From JBJXHB01 sp046160725 (GTDB lineage: Bacteria > Pseudomonadota > Gammaproteobacteria > Burkholderiales > Burkholderiaceae_C), in the NCBI GenBank assembly GCA_046160725.1, contig JBJXHB010000390.1, positions 1 to 36,498 of the forward strand: DNA of 36,498 nt. Direction: 5' to 3'. The position numbers and the translations under genes are program-made. Of this stretch, positions 6,979-13,663 are shown piece by piece. A model generated the notes under the pieces. The model was given only the letters and a program-made list of their open reading frames with translations, had not been told where the DNA came from and made no database searches. Each line of letters begins with the position of its first letter. Positions within the stretch are counted from its first letter, which is position 1.

Positions 6979-9503
6979 CTCGATTCGGTCTCCTGGGCCT
7001 GGGGCCGTGCAACATCCGCGCCAGCCGCGCTCCAGTGCCAGTATCGCGCCCGCACCGCCCGCGTGCATTCGGCCTCACCCGCATGCCAGGTCCAGGCGCC
7101 GCAACGGTCGCTGCGCACCACGCTGATGCCCCGCTCCTCGTAGCGCCGCACCACATCGGGCGCGGGATGGCCGAAGCGGCTGCGATAGCCATGCTGAAAG
7201 ACGGCCGTCTCAGGCTGCACCGCATCGAGGAACGCGGCAGTCGACGACGTGCGGCTGCCATGGTGCGGCACGATCAGGATGTCGGCCCGAAGCCGCGCAC
7301 CATGCCGATGCACCAGCGCGGACTCCTGGATCGCCTCGATGTCCCCGGCGAGCAGGACCGACCGCCCGTTGGCATCGGTCACCTTGAGCACACAGGACAA
7401 GGTATTCGGCCGCAGGCCTGAGCTTGCGGCGTCTGGCAGACGCGGGCCCGGGTGCAGTACCTCGAACCGGACGCCGTCCCAGACCCAGGCCTGGCCGTCG
7501 GCGCAATCGCGATGCACCGGGCCACGTTGCCGCAGGGCATGCCCAGGCTCCAGCGAGCTGGACAGCGCCCGCACCGGCAGCGCGTCCAGGATGGCGGCCG
7601 CTCCACCGACATGGTCGGTGTCGCGGTGGCTCAGCATCATCAGGTCCACCGACCGCTCGCCCCGCGCCCGCAGCAGCGGCACCAGCACGCGGCTGCCGGC
7701 GTCGGACTGCAGGCTGTACTGCGGTCCGGCGTCGTACAGCAGCAGATGGCGCCGGGTACGCAACAAAACGGCAGTGCCCTGGCCGACATCCGCCGCCAGC
7801 ACCAGCAGCTGGCCATGCGGTGGGCGCTGCAACGGCGGCGCCAGCAGCGGCAGGATCAACGGCAGCGCCAGCAACCGCAACCTCAGCGGCAGCGGTGCCA
7901 CTGCCAGAACGGCACCCACGCCGCCGCAGAGGATGGCCCATGCCGGTGGCGCCGCGGCTGTCCAGACGCCGATCGGCCAGGTGGCCATCCAGGCCAGGCT
8001 GGCGGTCAAGCCTTGGCTCAGTACGGCGGCCAGCGACCACAGCGGCGGCAGGACCATGCCGGCCAGCGCCACTGGGGCCAGCAGCAGGGTGACGAACGGT
8101 ATGGCCAGCAGGTTGGCAACGAAGCCCACCACCGACACCTGCTGGAAACAAACCAGGGACAGCGGCGCCAGGCCTGCCGTGGCGATCGCCTGCGACCGCA
8201 GGTGGCTCTGGCCGGCGGCCGCCAGCCAGCGCCGGGCCCGTGCCGGAAGGCCGGTGGCTTCTGCCTCGGCAGGCAAGCCGCGTGCGCCCCGCGCCGGCTC
8301 GCTGGCCATCAGCAGGCCGACGGCGGCAAACGACAACCAGAACCCCGGCTGCAACAGCGCCCAGGGGTCCATGGCGGTCACAGCAACGGCTGCCGTCAGC
8401 AGCACATGAGTCCAGGGCCAGTGCCAGCCGGACTGACGTAGCAGTGTCACCGTGGCCAGCATCAGCACCGTTCGCTGTGCCGGGACACCCCAGCCGGCCA
8501 AGGCCGCATAGCCCATGGCCAGCGCCAGCCCACCCCAACGCGCCGCCACGGGCGTGGCGCACCAGGTCATGGCCCTGCCGCTGCGGCGCCAGCACAGCGC
8601 CACCGCACCAGCGGCCAGCCAGGCGAACATCGTCACGTGCAGGCCGCTGATGCTCATCAGATGGGCCACGCCGGTGTGCCGGAACAGGTCCCAGTCCGCC
8701 CGGTCGATGGCGGCCTGGTCCCCGATGGCCAGTGCGGCCACGACGCCAGCCAATGCCGGGTCCGTCACCCGCGCCTGAATGCCGTCGCGGACCCATTGGC
8801 GCAGGCGTTGCAGTGGCGCGCCGGCGTCGGCCTGCAGCAGCACAGGCGTCAGGCCGGACGTATCGCGCACGGTGCCGGTGGCCTGGACGCCGGCCTCGAA
8901 CAGCCACAGCTCATAGTCGAAGCCGTGGGGATTGAGGCTGCCATGCGGCTGGCGCAGCCGCAGCGGCAGCCGCCAGCGCTGGCCGGCCCGCAGGCTGCCC
9001 TGGCGTGCCATGGCGGCAGGCTCCGTCAGCCCTTGCCGATACCAGCCCAGGGCCAGCACCGGCGGCACCACCGCCGGCATGCCGTCCAATGCCGCCTGCT
9101 CGACTTCGAACCGGAACCGGATGCCGATCAGGCCGTCCTGGGGCAGGCTGGCCACCAGGCCGGTAACCCATAGGTCACGGCCCTCGACCGCCGGCGCCAG
9201 GCCTTGCGCCAGACGCCCTTCGGCGCGCCAGGAGGTCAGACCGAAGCCGCAAGCCGCAGCGGCGAGAAACCACAGGGCCAAGGCCAGGGTCGGTTGGTGC
9301 TGTTGCCAGAATCGGCCCTTGGCGCGGCTCGGCCGCCTACCCAATACCGCGACGGCCAGGCCGACGATCAATCCGGAGACGACCAGGGCGCCGGAGAGGG
9401 CCGGCGCGGGCAGCGATGCCTGTTGCAGCTGCCAGGCGATGCCAGCCAGCCAGCCGCCGGCGGCCGCCAGCAGGGCCCTGCCCGTGCCTGTGCCCGTCTC
9501 CAT
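6975..9503 (-). CDS. comEC: DNA internalization-related competence protein ComEC/Rec2
   Basis: The product is 842 residues, within the normal range for full three-part ComEC. It begins with hydrophobic segments and a DUF4131 region (about 1-200). The Competence domain (about 220-500) contains DRADWDLFRHTGVAHLMSISGLHVTMFAW and many membrane helices. The C-terminal metallo-beta-lactamase-like domain starts about residue 560 with DVGQGTA. It carries SHRDTDHVGG (625-634), LLAGDIE and VPHHGS, so metal-binding residues are present. ComEC forms the inner-membrane channel that imports single-stranded DNA during natural transformation. The ATG at 9503 is preferred because the frame upstream is antisense to ridA. 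No ribosome site precedes it, but a TACACT hexamer ends 6 bases before the ATG. The stop overlaps the ATP-grasp start, tying comEC to the amidoligase cluster. Confidence 0.93.
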   Translation of the reverse strand: METGTGTGRALLAAAGGWLAGIAWQLQQASLPAPALSGALVVSGLIVGLAVAVLGRRPSRAKGRFWQQHQPTLALALWFLAAAACGFGLTSWRAEGRLAQGLAPAVEGRDLWVTGLVASLPQDGLIGIRFRFEVEQAALDGMPAVVPPVLALGWYRQGLTEPAAMARQGSLRAGQRWRLPLRLRQPHGSLNPHGFDYELWLFEAGVQATGTVRDTSGLTPVLLQADAGAPLQRLRQWVRDGIQARVTDPALAGVVAALAIGDQAAIDRADWDLFRHTGVAHLMSISGLHVTMFAWLAAGAVALCWRRSGRAMTWCATPVAARWGGLALAMGYAALAGWGVPAQRTVLMLATVTLLRQSGWHWPWTHVLLTAAVAVTAMDPWALLQPGFWLSFAAVGLLMASEPARGARGLPAEAEATGLPARARRWLAAAGQSHLRSQAIATAGLAPLSLVCFQQVSVVGFVANLLAIPFVTLLLAPVALAGMVLPPLWSLAAVLSQGLTASLAWMATWPIGVWTAAAPPAWAILCGGVGAVLAVAPLPLRLRLLALPLILPLLAPPLQRPPHGQLLVLAADVGQGTAVLLRTRRHLLLYDAGPQYSLQSDAGSRVLVPLLRARGERSVDLMMLSHRDTDHVGGAAAILDALPVRALSSSLEPGHALRQRGPVHRDCADGQAWVWDGVRFEVLHPGPRLPDAASSGLRPNTLSCVLKVTDANGRSVLLAGDIEAIQESALVHRHGARLRADILIVPHHGSRTSSTAAFLDAVQPETAVFQHGYRSRFGHPAPDVVRRYEERGISVVRSDRCGAWTWHAGEAECTRAVRARYWHWSAAGADVARPQAQETESR

Positions 9504-9509
9504 CCAGCC

Positions 9510-9515
9510 AGTGTA
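9510..9515 (-). promoter_or_regulatory. Possible -10 hexamer of comEC giving a leaderless start
   Basis: On the minus strand TACACT ends 6 bases before the comEC ATG, and no Shine-Dalgarno sequence is present. This matches the TANNNT spacing seen at leaderless genes. There is no convincing -35 box. It is an alternative to an unrecognised promoter elsewhere in the 105-bp gap to ridA. Confidence 0.3.
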
Positions 9516-9608
9516 GGAGTGGGCCGTTGGGTGGGTTGGCAGCTGGGCTGCCGGGTGGCCAGCGCCACACGGGCAGTAGCATGCCGGCCTCAACCCATTG
9601 GAGCCCCC

Positions 9609-10067
9609 ATGAGCCCACAGGATCGTCTCGCCGCCCTCGGCATCACCTTGCCGCCCGTGTCCACGCCGGCCGCGGCCTATGTGCCGTTCGTCCAGACCGG
9701 CAACCTGGTCTTCATCTCCGGCCACATCGCGCGGCGCGACGGCAAGCCCGTGGTCGGCCAGCTCGGCACCAACATGACCACCGAGCAGGGCAAGGCGGCG
9801 GCGCGCGGCATTGCGGTCGATCTGATGGGCACGTTGAGCGCGGCACTTGGCGGCGACCTGGGCCGCGTCAAGCGCATCGTCAAGTTGCTGGCGCTGGTGA
9901 ACTCGGCGCCGACCTTCACCGAACACCACCTGGTGGCCAATGGCTGCTCCGAGTTGTTGGGCGAGGTGTTCGGTGCCGCCGGCTCGCATGCGCGCAGTGC
10001 CTTTGGCGTGGCGCAGATCCCGCTGGGCGCCTGCGTCGAGGTCGAATTGATCGCCGAAGTGGCGTGA
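9609..10067 (+). CDS. RidA/YjgF/UK114 family protein
   Basis: The product is 152 residues from the ATG at 9609, preceded by TTGGAG 5 bases upstream. The protein belongs to the longer RidA-like branch (about 150 residues rather than 128), seen in LAALGITLPPVSTPAAAYVPFVQTGNLVFISGH at the start. The canonical C-terminal strand and pocket residues appear in HARSAFGVAQIPLGACVEVELIAEV, where the arginine of H-x-R-S is the usual carboxylate-binding position. Classical RidA hydrolyses reactive enamine/imine intermediates from PLP enzymes. Members of this branch are less well studied, so deaminase activity is plausible but unproven. It is transcribed away from comEC and is followed 2 bp later by dsbB, suggesting a two-gene operon without an obvious shared function. 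Confidence 0.88.
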   Translation: MSPQDRLAALGITLPPVSTPAAAYVPFVQTGNLVFISGHIARRDGKPVVGQLGTNMTTEQGKAAARGIAVDLMGTLSAALGGDLGRVKRIVKLLALVNSAPTFTEHHLVANGCSELLGEVFGAAGSHARSAFGVAQIPLGACVEVELIAEVA

Positions 10068-10069
10068 CG

Positions 10070-10555
10070 ATGCCGGCGCCGCGGCTGACTTTGGGCCTGG
10101 CCGGCGTGCTGGCACTGGCGGCGGTGGCGGCCGCGCTGGTGTCCCAGCATGTCTACGACATGCAGCCCTGCCCCTGGTGCATCCTGCAGCGGCTGCTGTT
10201 CGTGCTCATTGGTGTGGTGGGCCTTCTGGTCGCGGCTCGCCCGGGCTGGACAACCGCCGGTGCGTTTGCCATCGATGGCTTGGCCAGCGCCGGCATTGCC
10301 GCCGCCCTGTGGCAGAACCAGGTGGCCTCGCGTTCGGTGTCATGCAACCTGACGCTGGCCGACCGCATCGTCAGCGGCAGTGGGCTGGACCGCCTGCTGC
10401 CGGATGTGTTTGCGGTCCGCTCCAACTGTGCCGATGCCCAGGTCGCGCTGCTGGGGTTGCCCTACGAAATCTGGAGTCTGGTGCTTTTTGCGCTGCTCGC
10501 GATGCTGGCGACCCGGGTCATGCTGGGGTGGTTGCGGTCGCTGTCGCGATCCTGA
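10070..10555 (+). CDS. dsbB: Disulfide bond formation protein B
   Basis: The product is 161 residues, the usual DsbB size. The start at 10070 lies 2 bp after the ridA stop, so translation is probably coupled. Four membrane helices are visible: about 6-26, 41-57, 62-82 and 132-155. The first periplasmic loop holds the redox pair in QPCPWCILQR (Cys34, Cys37). The second loop holds Cys92 (SVSCNLT) and Cys120 (RSNCADA), separated by a short amphipathic stretch (LDRLLPDVF). DsbB reoxidises DsbA and passes the electrons to quinone in the inner membrane. All four essential cysteines are present, so the protein should be functional. A DsbA gene is not in the window. Confidence 0.95.
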   Translation: MPAPRLTLGLAGVLALAAVAAALVSQHVYDMQPCPWCILQRLLFVLIGVVGLLVAARPGWTTAGAFAIDGLASAGIAAALWQNQVASRSVSCNLTLADRIVSGSGLDRLLPDVFAVRSNCADAQVALLGLPYEIWSLVLFALLAMLATRVMLGWLRSLSRS

Positions 10556-10566
10556 ACACAACGGCC

Positions 10567-10609
10567 AGCCCAAAGAAACGGCCCATTCGACGGCAATGTC
10601 GAAAGGGCC
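10567..10609 (-). terminator. Probable Rho-independent terminator of the korCAB operon
   Basis: Bases 10580-10591 and 10598-10609 form a 12-position stem with 11 pairs (GGCCC-A-TTCGAC against GTCGAA-A-GGGCC, one A/A mismatch) closing a 6-base loop. Read on the minus strand, the hairpin is followed by GTTTCTTT, a broken T-run, and it lies 133 bp beyond the korB stop. On the plus strand, after dsbB, no T-run follows, so it better serves korB. Confidence 0.55.
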
Positions 10610-10741
10610 TCCCTGGGTTCGAGTCGTGCCGCCACTGTAGGCAGGCGCCAGCCCGCTGAACCGCTGGACCAACGCCGAGCGTGACATCACGACGTGACCT
10701 GCTGCACGGCCGTGACCGACCCGAAGGCCCGCAGGCCCGCC

Positions 10742-11797
10742 TCAACGCAGCGCGGCGTTGACCTTGGCCAGGGCTGCTGACCCGGGGCAGAGATCGGCCT
10801 CGGCCAGCTGGTTCAGCGGCCGCCGGGACGTCTTGATGGCATGGTGCAGGTCCGTGGCCGCCGAGTCGACGTAGATCAGGCCGGTTACCACCTCGCCCTT
10901 GGACTGAAGCGCCTGCAGGTTCGCCATGGCGCCCAGCTTGTCGGTTGGGTCGTAGTCCGCATGCAGCCTGCGCAATCGCATCACCGAGCCGTCACCCTGG
11001 GGCAGCGTGATCAGCTCGCCGGCACCGGGCTCGGCGCTGATCGACGGTGCGAGGTCGATGAAGTCGATGCGGCTGACGGCCTCGTTGTGCTCGCGGACGT
11101 AGTCGTAGCTCTTGGTGCTGCCGGCATGGTTGTTGAAGGCGACGCAGGGGCTGACCACGTCAATGAAGGCGGCGCCGCCATGGCGGATGGCGCCCTCGAT
11201 CAGCGGCACCAGCTGCGTCTTGTCACCCGAGAAGCCGCGCGCCACATAGGTGGCACCCAACTGCAGCGCCATGCCGACCAGGTCGACCGGTGAATCGGCA
11301 TTGGTGGCGCCCTTCTTGCTCTGGCTGCCGCGGTCGGCGGTGGCCGAGAACTGGCCCTTGGTCAGGCCGTAGACGCCGTTGTTCTCCACGATGTAGACCA
11401 TGCGCACGCCGCGCCGCATCGAATGGGCGAACTGCCCGAGGCCGATGGACGCCGAGTCGCCGTCGCCGGACACACCAAGGTACAACAGCTCGCGGTTGGC
11501 CAGGTTGGCCCCAGTCAGCACACTGGGCATGCGGCCATGAACGGTGTTGAAACCGTGGCTGGCGCCCAGGAAGTAGTCCGGCGTCTTGCTGGAGCAGCCG
11601 ATGCCCGACAGCTTGGCCACACGGTGCGGCGCAATGTCCAGCTCCCAGCAGGCCTGCACGATGGCCGCCGAGATGGAGTCGTGGCCGCAGCCGGCGCACA
11701 GCGTGGAGATGCGGCCTTCATAGTCGCGCCGCGTGTAGCCGACCTTGTTGCGGGTCAGCGTGGGGTGGTGCAGCTTGGGCTTGGCGATGTAGGTCAT
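10742..11797 (-). CDS. korB: 2-oxoacid:acceptor oxidoreductase, beta (TPP-binding) subunit
   Basis: The product is 351 residues, matching the beta subunit of 2-oxoacid:ferredoxin oxidoreductases. The thiamine diphosphate motif runs from GDGD (111-114) to ENNGVYGLTKGQ (138-149). Four cysteines lie where the [4Fe-4S] cluster ligands are expected: Cys34 and Cys37 in LCAGCGHD, Cys68 in GIGCSSK, and Cys218 in SPCVAFNN. The subunit decarboxylates the 2-oxoacid with CoA and releases two low-potential electrons. Substrate could be 2-oxoglutarate or pyruvate; 2-oxoglutarate is favoured because the closest remembered arrangement is KorCAB of aromatic-degrading betaproteobacteria. It is the third gene of its operon, 33 bp after korA. 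Confidence 0.9.
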   Translation of the reverse strand: MTYIAKPKLHHPTLTRNKVGYTRRDYEGRISTLCAGCGHDSISAAIVQACWELDIAPHRVAKLSGIGCSSKTPDYFLGASHGFNTVHGRMPSVLTGANLANRELLYLGVSGDGDSASIGLGQFAHSMRRGVRMVYIVENNGVYGLTKGQFSATADRGSQSKKGATNADSPVDLVGMALQLGATYVARGFSGDKTQLVPLIEGAIRHGGAAFIDVVSPCVAFNNHAGSTKSYDYVREHNEAVSRIDFIDLAPSISAEPGAGELITLPQGDGSVMRLRRLHADYDPTDKLGAMANLQALQSKGEVVTGLIYVDSAATDLHHAIKTSRRPLNQLAEADLCPGSAALAKVNAALR

Positions 11798-11830
11798 GGG
11801 GCAATACCGTTGAGGCTGCGACGCGGTTGG

Positions 11831-13663
11831 TCAGCGTGCACGGGTCGGCGCGACCGCCAGTGCATGCACCTGTTGCGTGACCGCCTGGCGGATGAAGCGG
11901 GCCGTGATCGGCGTGCCGTCGTAGTGCAGCACCTTGACCAGGCGGGCCGGGTCGACCTCCAGCGCGCTGACCAGCAGGGTTCGCATCTGGGCGTCGCGGT
12001 TCTGTTCGACCACGAACACCTGGTCATGCTCGGCGATGAAGGCCGCCACCGAGGCCGGGAACGGGAACGCCCGCAGCCGCATGGCGTCCAGGTGGATGCC
12101 GTCATCGGCCAGGGCCACCAACGCCTCGTCCATGGCCGGCGCGGTGGAGCCGAAATACAGCACGCCGAAGCGGGTCTTGCGCGCGGCGGCCCGTACCTGT
12201 GGCGCCGGCACCAGGTTGGCCGCGGTCGCGAACTTCTGCTGCAGGCGGTGGACGTTGTACAGGTAGTCCGGCCCGGCTTCGGAATAGCCGGCCTGCGGAT
12301 TGCGCGTCGTGCCGCGGGTGAAGTACGCCCCACGGCTGGGGTGGGTGCCCGGCACCGTGCGCCACGGGATGCCGTCACCGTCCACGTCCTTATAGCGCGC
12401 GAACTCGCGACCGGCCTCCAGTTGCTCCGCGGTCATCACCTTGCCGCGGTCGTAGCGCCGTTCGTCATCCCAATTCAGCGGCTCGCACAGTCGGGTGTTC
12501 ATGCCGATGTCCAGGTCGGTCATCAGGAACACCGGCGTCTGCAGCCGGTCGGCCAGGTCCAGCGCCGCGGCCGCGAACTCAAAGCACTCCGTCGGGTCCT
12601 GCGGCAGCAGCAGCGGATGCTGGGTATCGCCATGTGACGCATAGGCGGCTGCCAGTATGTCGGCCTGCTGGGTGCGCGTGGGCATGCCGGTGGACGGCCC
12701 ACCGCGCTGCACGTCGATGATGGTGATCGGGATCTCGGCGAAATAGGCCAGTCCGATGAACTCGGTCATCAGGGACACGCCAGGCCCAGAGGTGGCCGTG
12801 AAGGCCCGTGCGCCGTTCCAGCCGGCACCGGTGATCATGCCGACCGAGGCGATCTCGTCCTCGGCCTGCACGATGGCAAAGTTGTTCTCACCGGTCGCGG
12901 CATTCACCCGGTAGCGCTGACAGTAGCGCTCGAAGGCCTCGGCCACCGACGACGACGGCGTGATCGGATACCAGGCACAGACCGTGGCCCCGCCATAGAC
13001 ACAGCCGAGTGCCGCGGCGGCGTTGCCCTCCATGAAGATGCGCGGGCCGACCTTGTCGGCGCGGCGCACGCGCAGGCCGATCGGATGTGCCAGGTGGTCC
13101 TTGGCAAAGCTGCGTCCGGCGTTCAGCGCCCGGATGTTGCCCTCCAGCAGCCGCTCCTTGCCCTTGTACTGCTCGCCGAACAGCGTCTCGATGACCGACG
13201 GGTCGATGTCCATCAACACCGACAACGCGCCCAGCACCATGATGTTCTTGAACAACTGACGCTGGCGCGAGTCCTCGTAGGTGGCATTGCAGATGGCGGT
13301 GGCCGGCATCGCAATGACATTGATGTCATCGCGGAAGGCCGAGGGCGGCAGGGCCCGCGTGCTGTCGTAGAACAGGTAGCCGCCGGGCTCGATCTCGGCC
13401 AGGTCCTGGGCCCAGGTCTGCGGGTTCATCGCCACCATCATGTCGATGCCACCGCGGCGGCCCAGCCAGCCGGCCTCGCTGACGCGAACCTCGTACCAGG
13501 TCGGCAGCCCCTGGATGTTGCTGGGGAAGATGTTGCGCGGGCTGACAGGCACGCCCATGCGCAGGATGGCCCGGGCGAACAGCTCGTTGGCCGATGCCGA
13601 CCCGGAGCCGTTGACGTTGGCGAACTTGATGACGAAGTCGTTGACCGACTCGAGCCGCTTCAT
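11831..13663 (-). CDS. korA: 2-oxoacid:acceptor oxidoreductase, fused gamma-alpha subunit
   Basis: The product is 610 residues. Residues about 10-190 are the gamma domain (FANVNGSGSASANELFARAILRMG at the start binds the CoA/acceptor side). Residues about 205-600 are the alpha (pyrimidine-binding) domain with YPITPSSSVAEAF (232-244), QAEDEIASVGMITGAGWNGARAFTATSGPG (266-295) and QRGGPSTGMPTRTQQ. The YPITPS and TSGPG motifs are hallmarks of this enzyme class. The ATG at 13661-13663 overlaps the stop of the preceding gene by ATGA. With KorB it should form the catalytic core that oxidatively decarboxylates a 2-oxoacid to its acyl-CoA. The operon encodes no separate ferredoxin, so electrons are probably taken by the FAD/Fe-S subunit encoded just upstream. 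Confidence 0.9.
   Translation of the reverse strand: MKRLESVNDFVIKFANVNGSGSASANELFARAILRMGVPVSPRNIFPSNIQGLPTWYEVRVSEAGWLGRRGGIDMMVAMNPQTWAQDLAEIEPGGYLFYDSTRALPPSAFRDDINVIAMPATAICNATYEDSRQRQLFKNIMVLGALSVLMDIDPSVIETLFGEQYKGKERLLEGNIRALNAGRSFAKDHLAHPIGLRVRRADKVGPRIFMEGNAAAALGCVYGGATVCAWYPITPSSSVAEAFERYCQRYRVNAATGENNFAIVQAEDEIASVGMITGAGWNGARAFTATSGPGVSLMTEFIGLAYFAEIPITIIDVQRGGPSTGMPTRTQQADILAAAYASHGDTQHPLLLPQDPTECFEFAAAALDLADRLQTPVFLMTDLDIGMNTRLCEPLNWDDERRYDRGKVMTAEQLEAGREFARYKDVDGDGIPWRTVPGTHPSRGAYFTRGTTRNPQAGYSEAGPDYLYNVHRLQQKFATAANLVPAPQVRAAARKTRFGVLYFGSTAPAMDEALVALADDGIHLDAMRLRAFPFPASVAAFIAEHDQVFVVEQNRDAQMRTLLVSALEVDPARLVKVLHYDGTPITARFIRQAVTQQVHALAVAPTRAR

Noticed and set aside
4571..7261. 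An 896-residue minus-strand open frame covering the ATP-grasp gene and the alpha-E gene.
   Set aside because: Its N-terminal 578 residues are an Arg/Gly/Ala-rich shadow of the ATP-grasp gene in another frame. Only the last 318 residues (alpha-E) are real.
6975..10115. A 1046-residue minus-strand open frame continuing comEC across the ridA gene.
   Set aside because: The first 204 residues are antisense to ridA, show no membrane or ComEC features and overlap a well-supported gene. The ATG at 9503 gives a normal ComEC.
10612..10634. Stretch CTGGGTTCGAGTCGTGCCGCCA on the plus strand, resembling the T-arm and 3' end of a tRNA.
   Set aside because: The loop GTTCGAGTC matches, but the flanking 5-base stem does not pair (CTGGG against CGTGC), and no D-arm, anticodon arm or matching acceptor strand is found upstream. 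It is at most a chance match or a decayed fragment.
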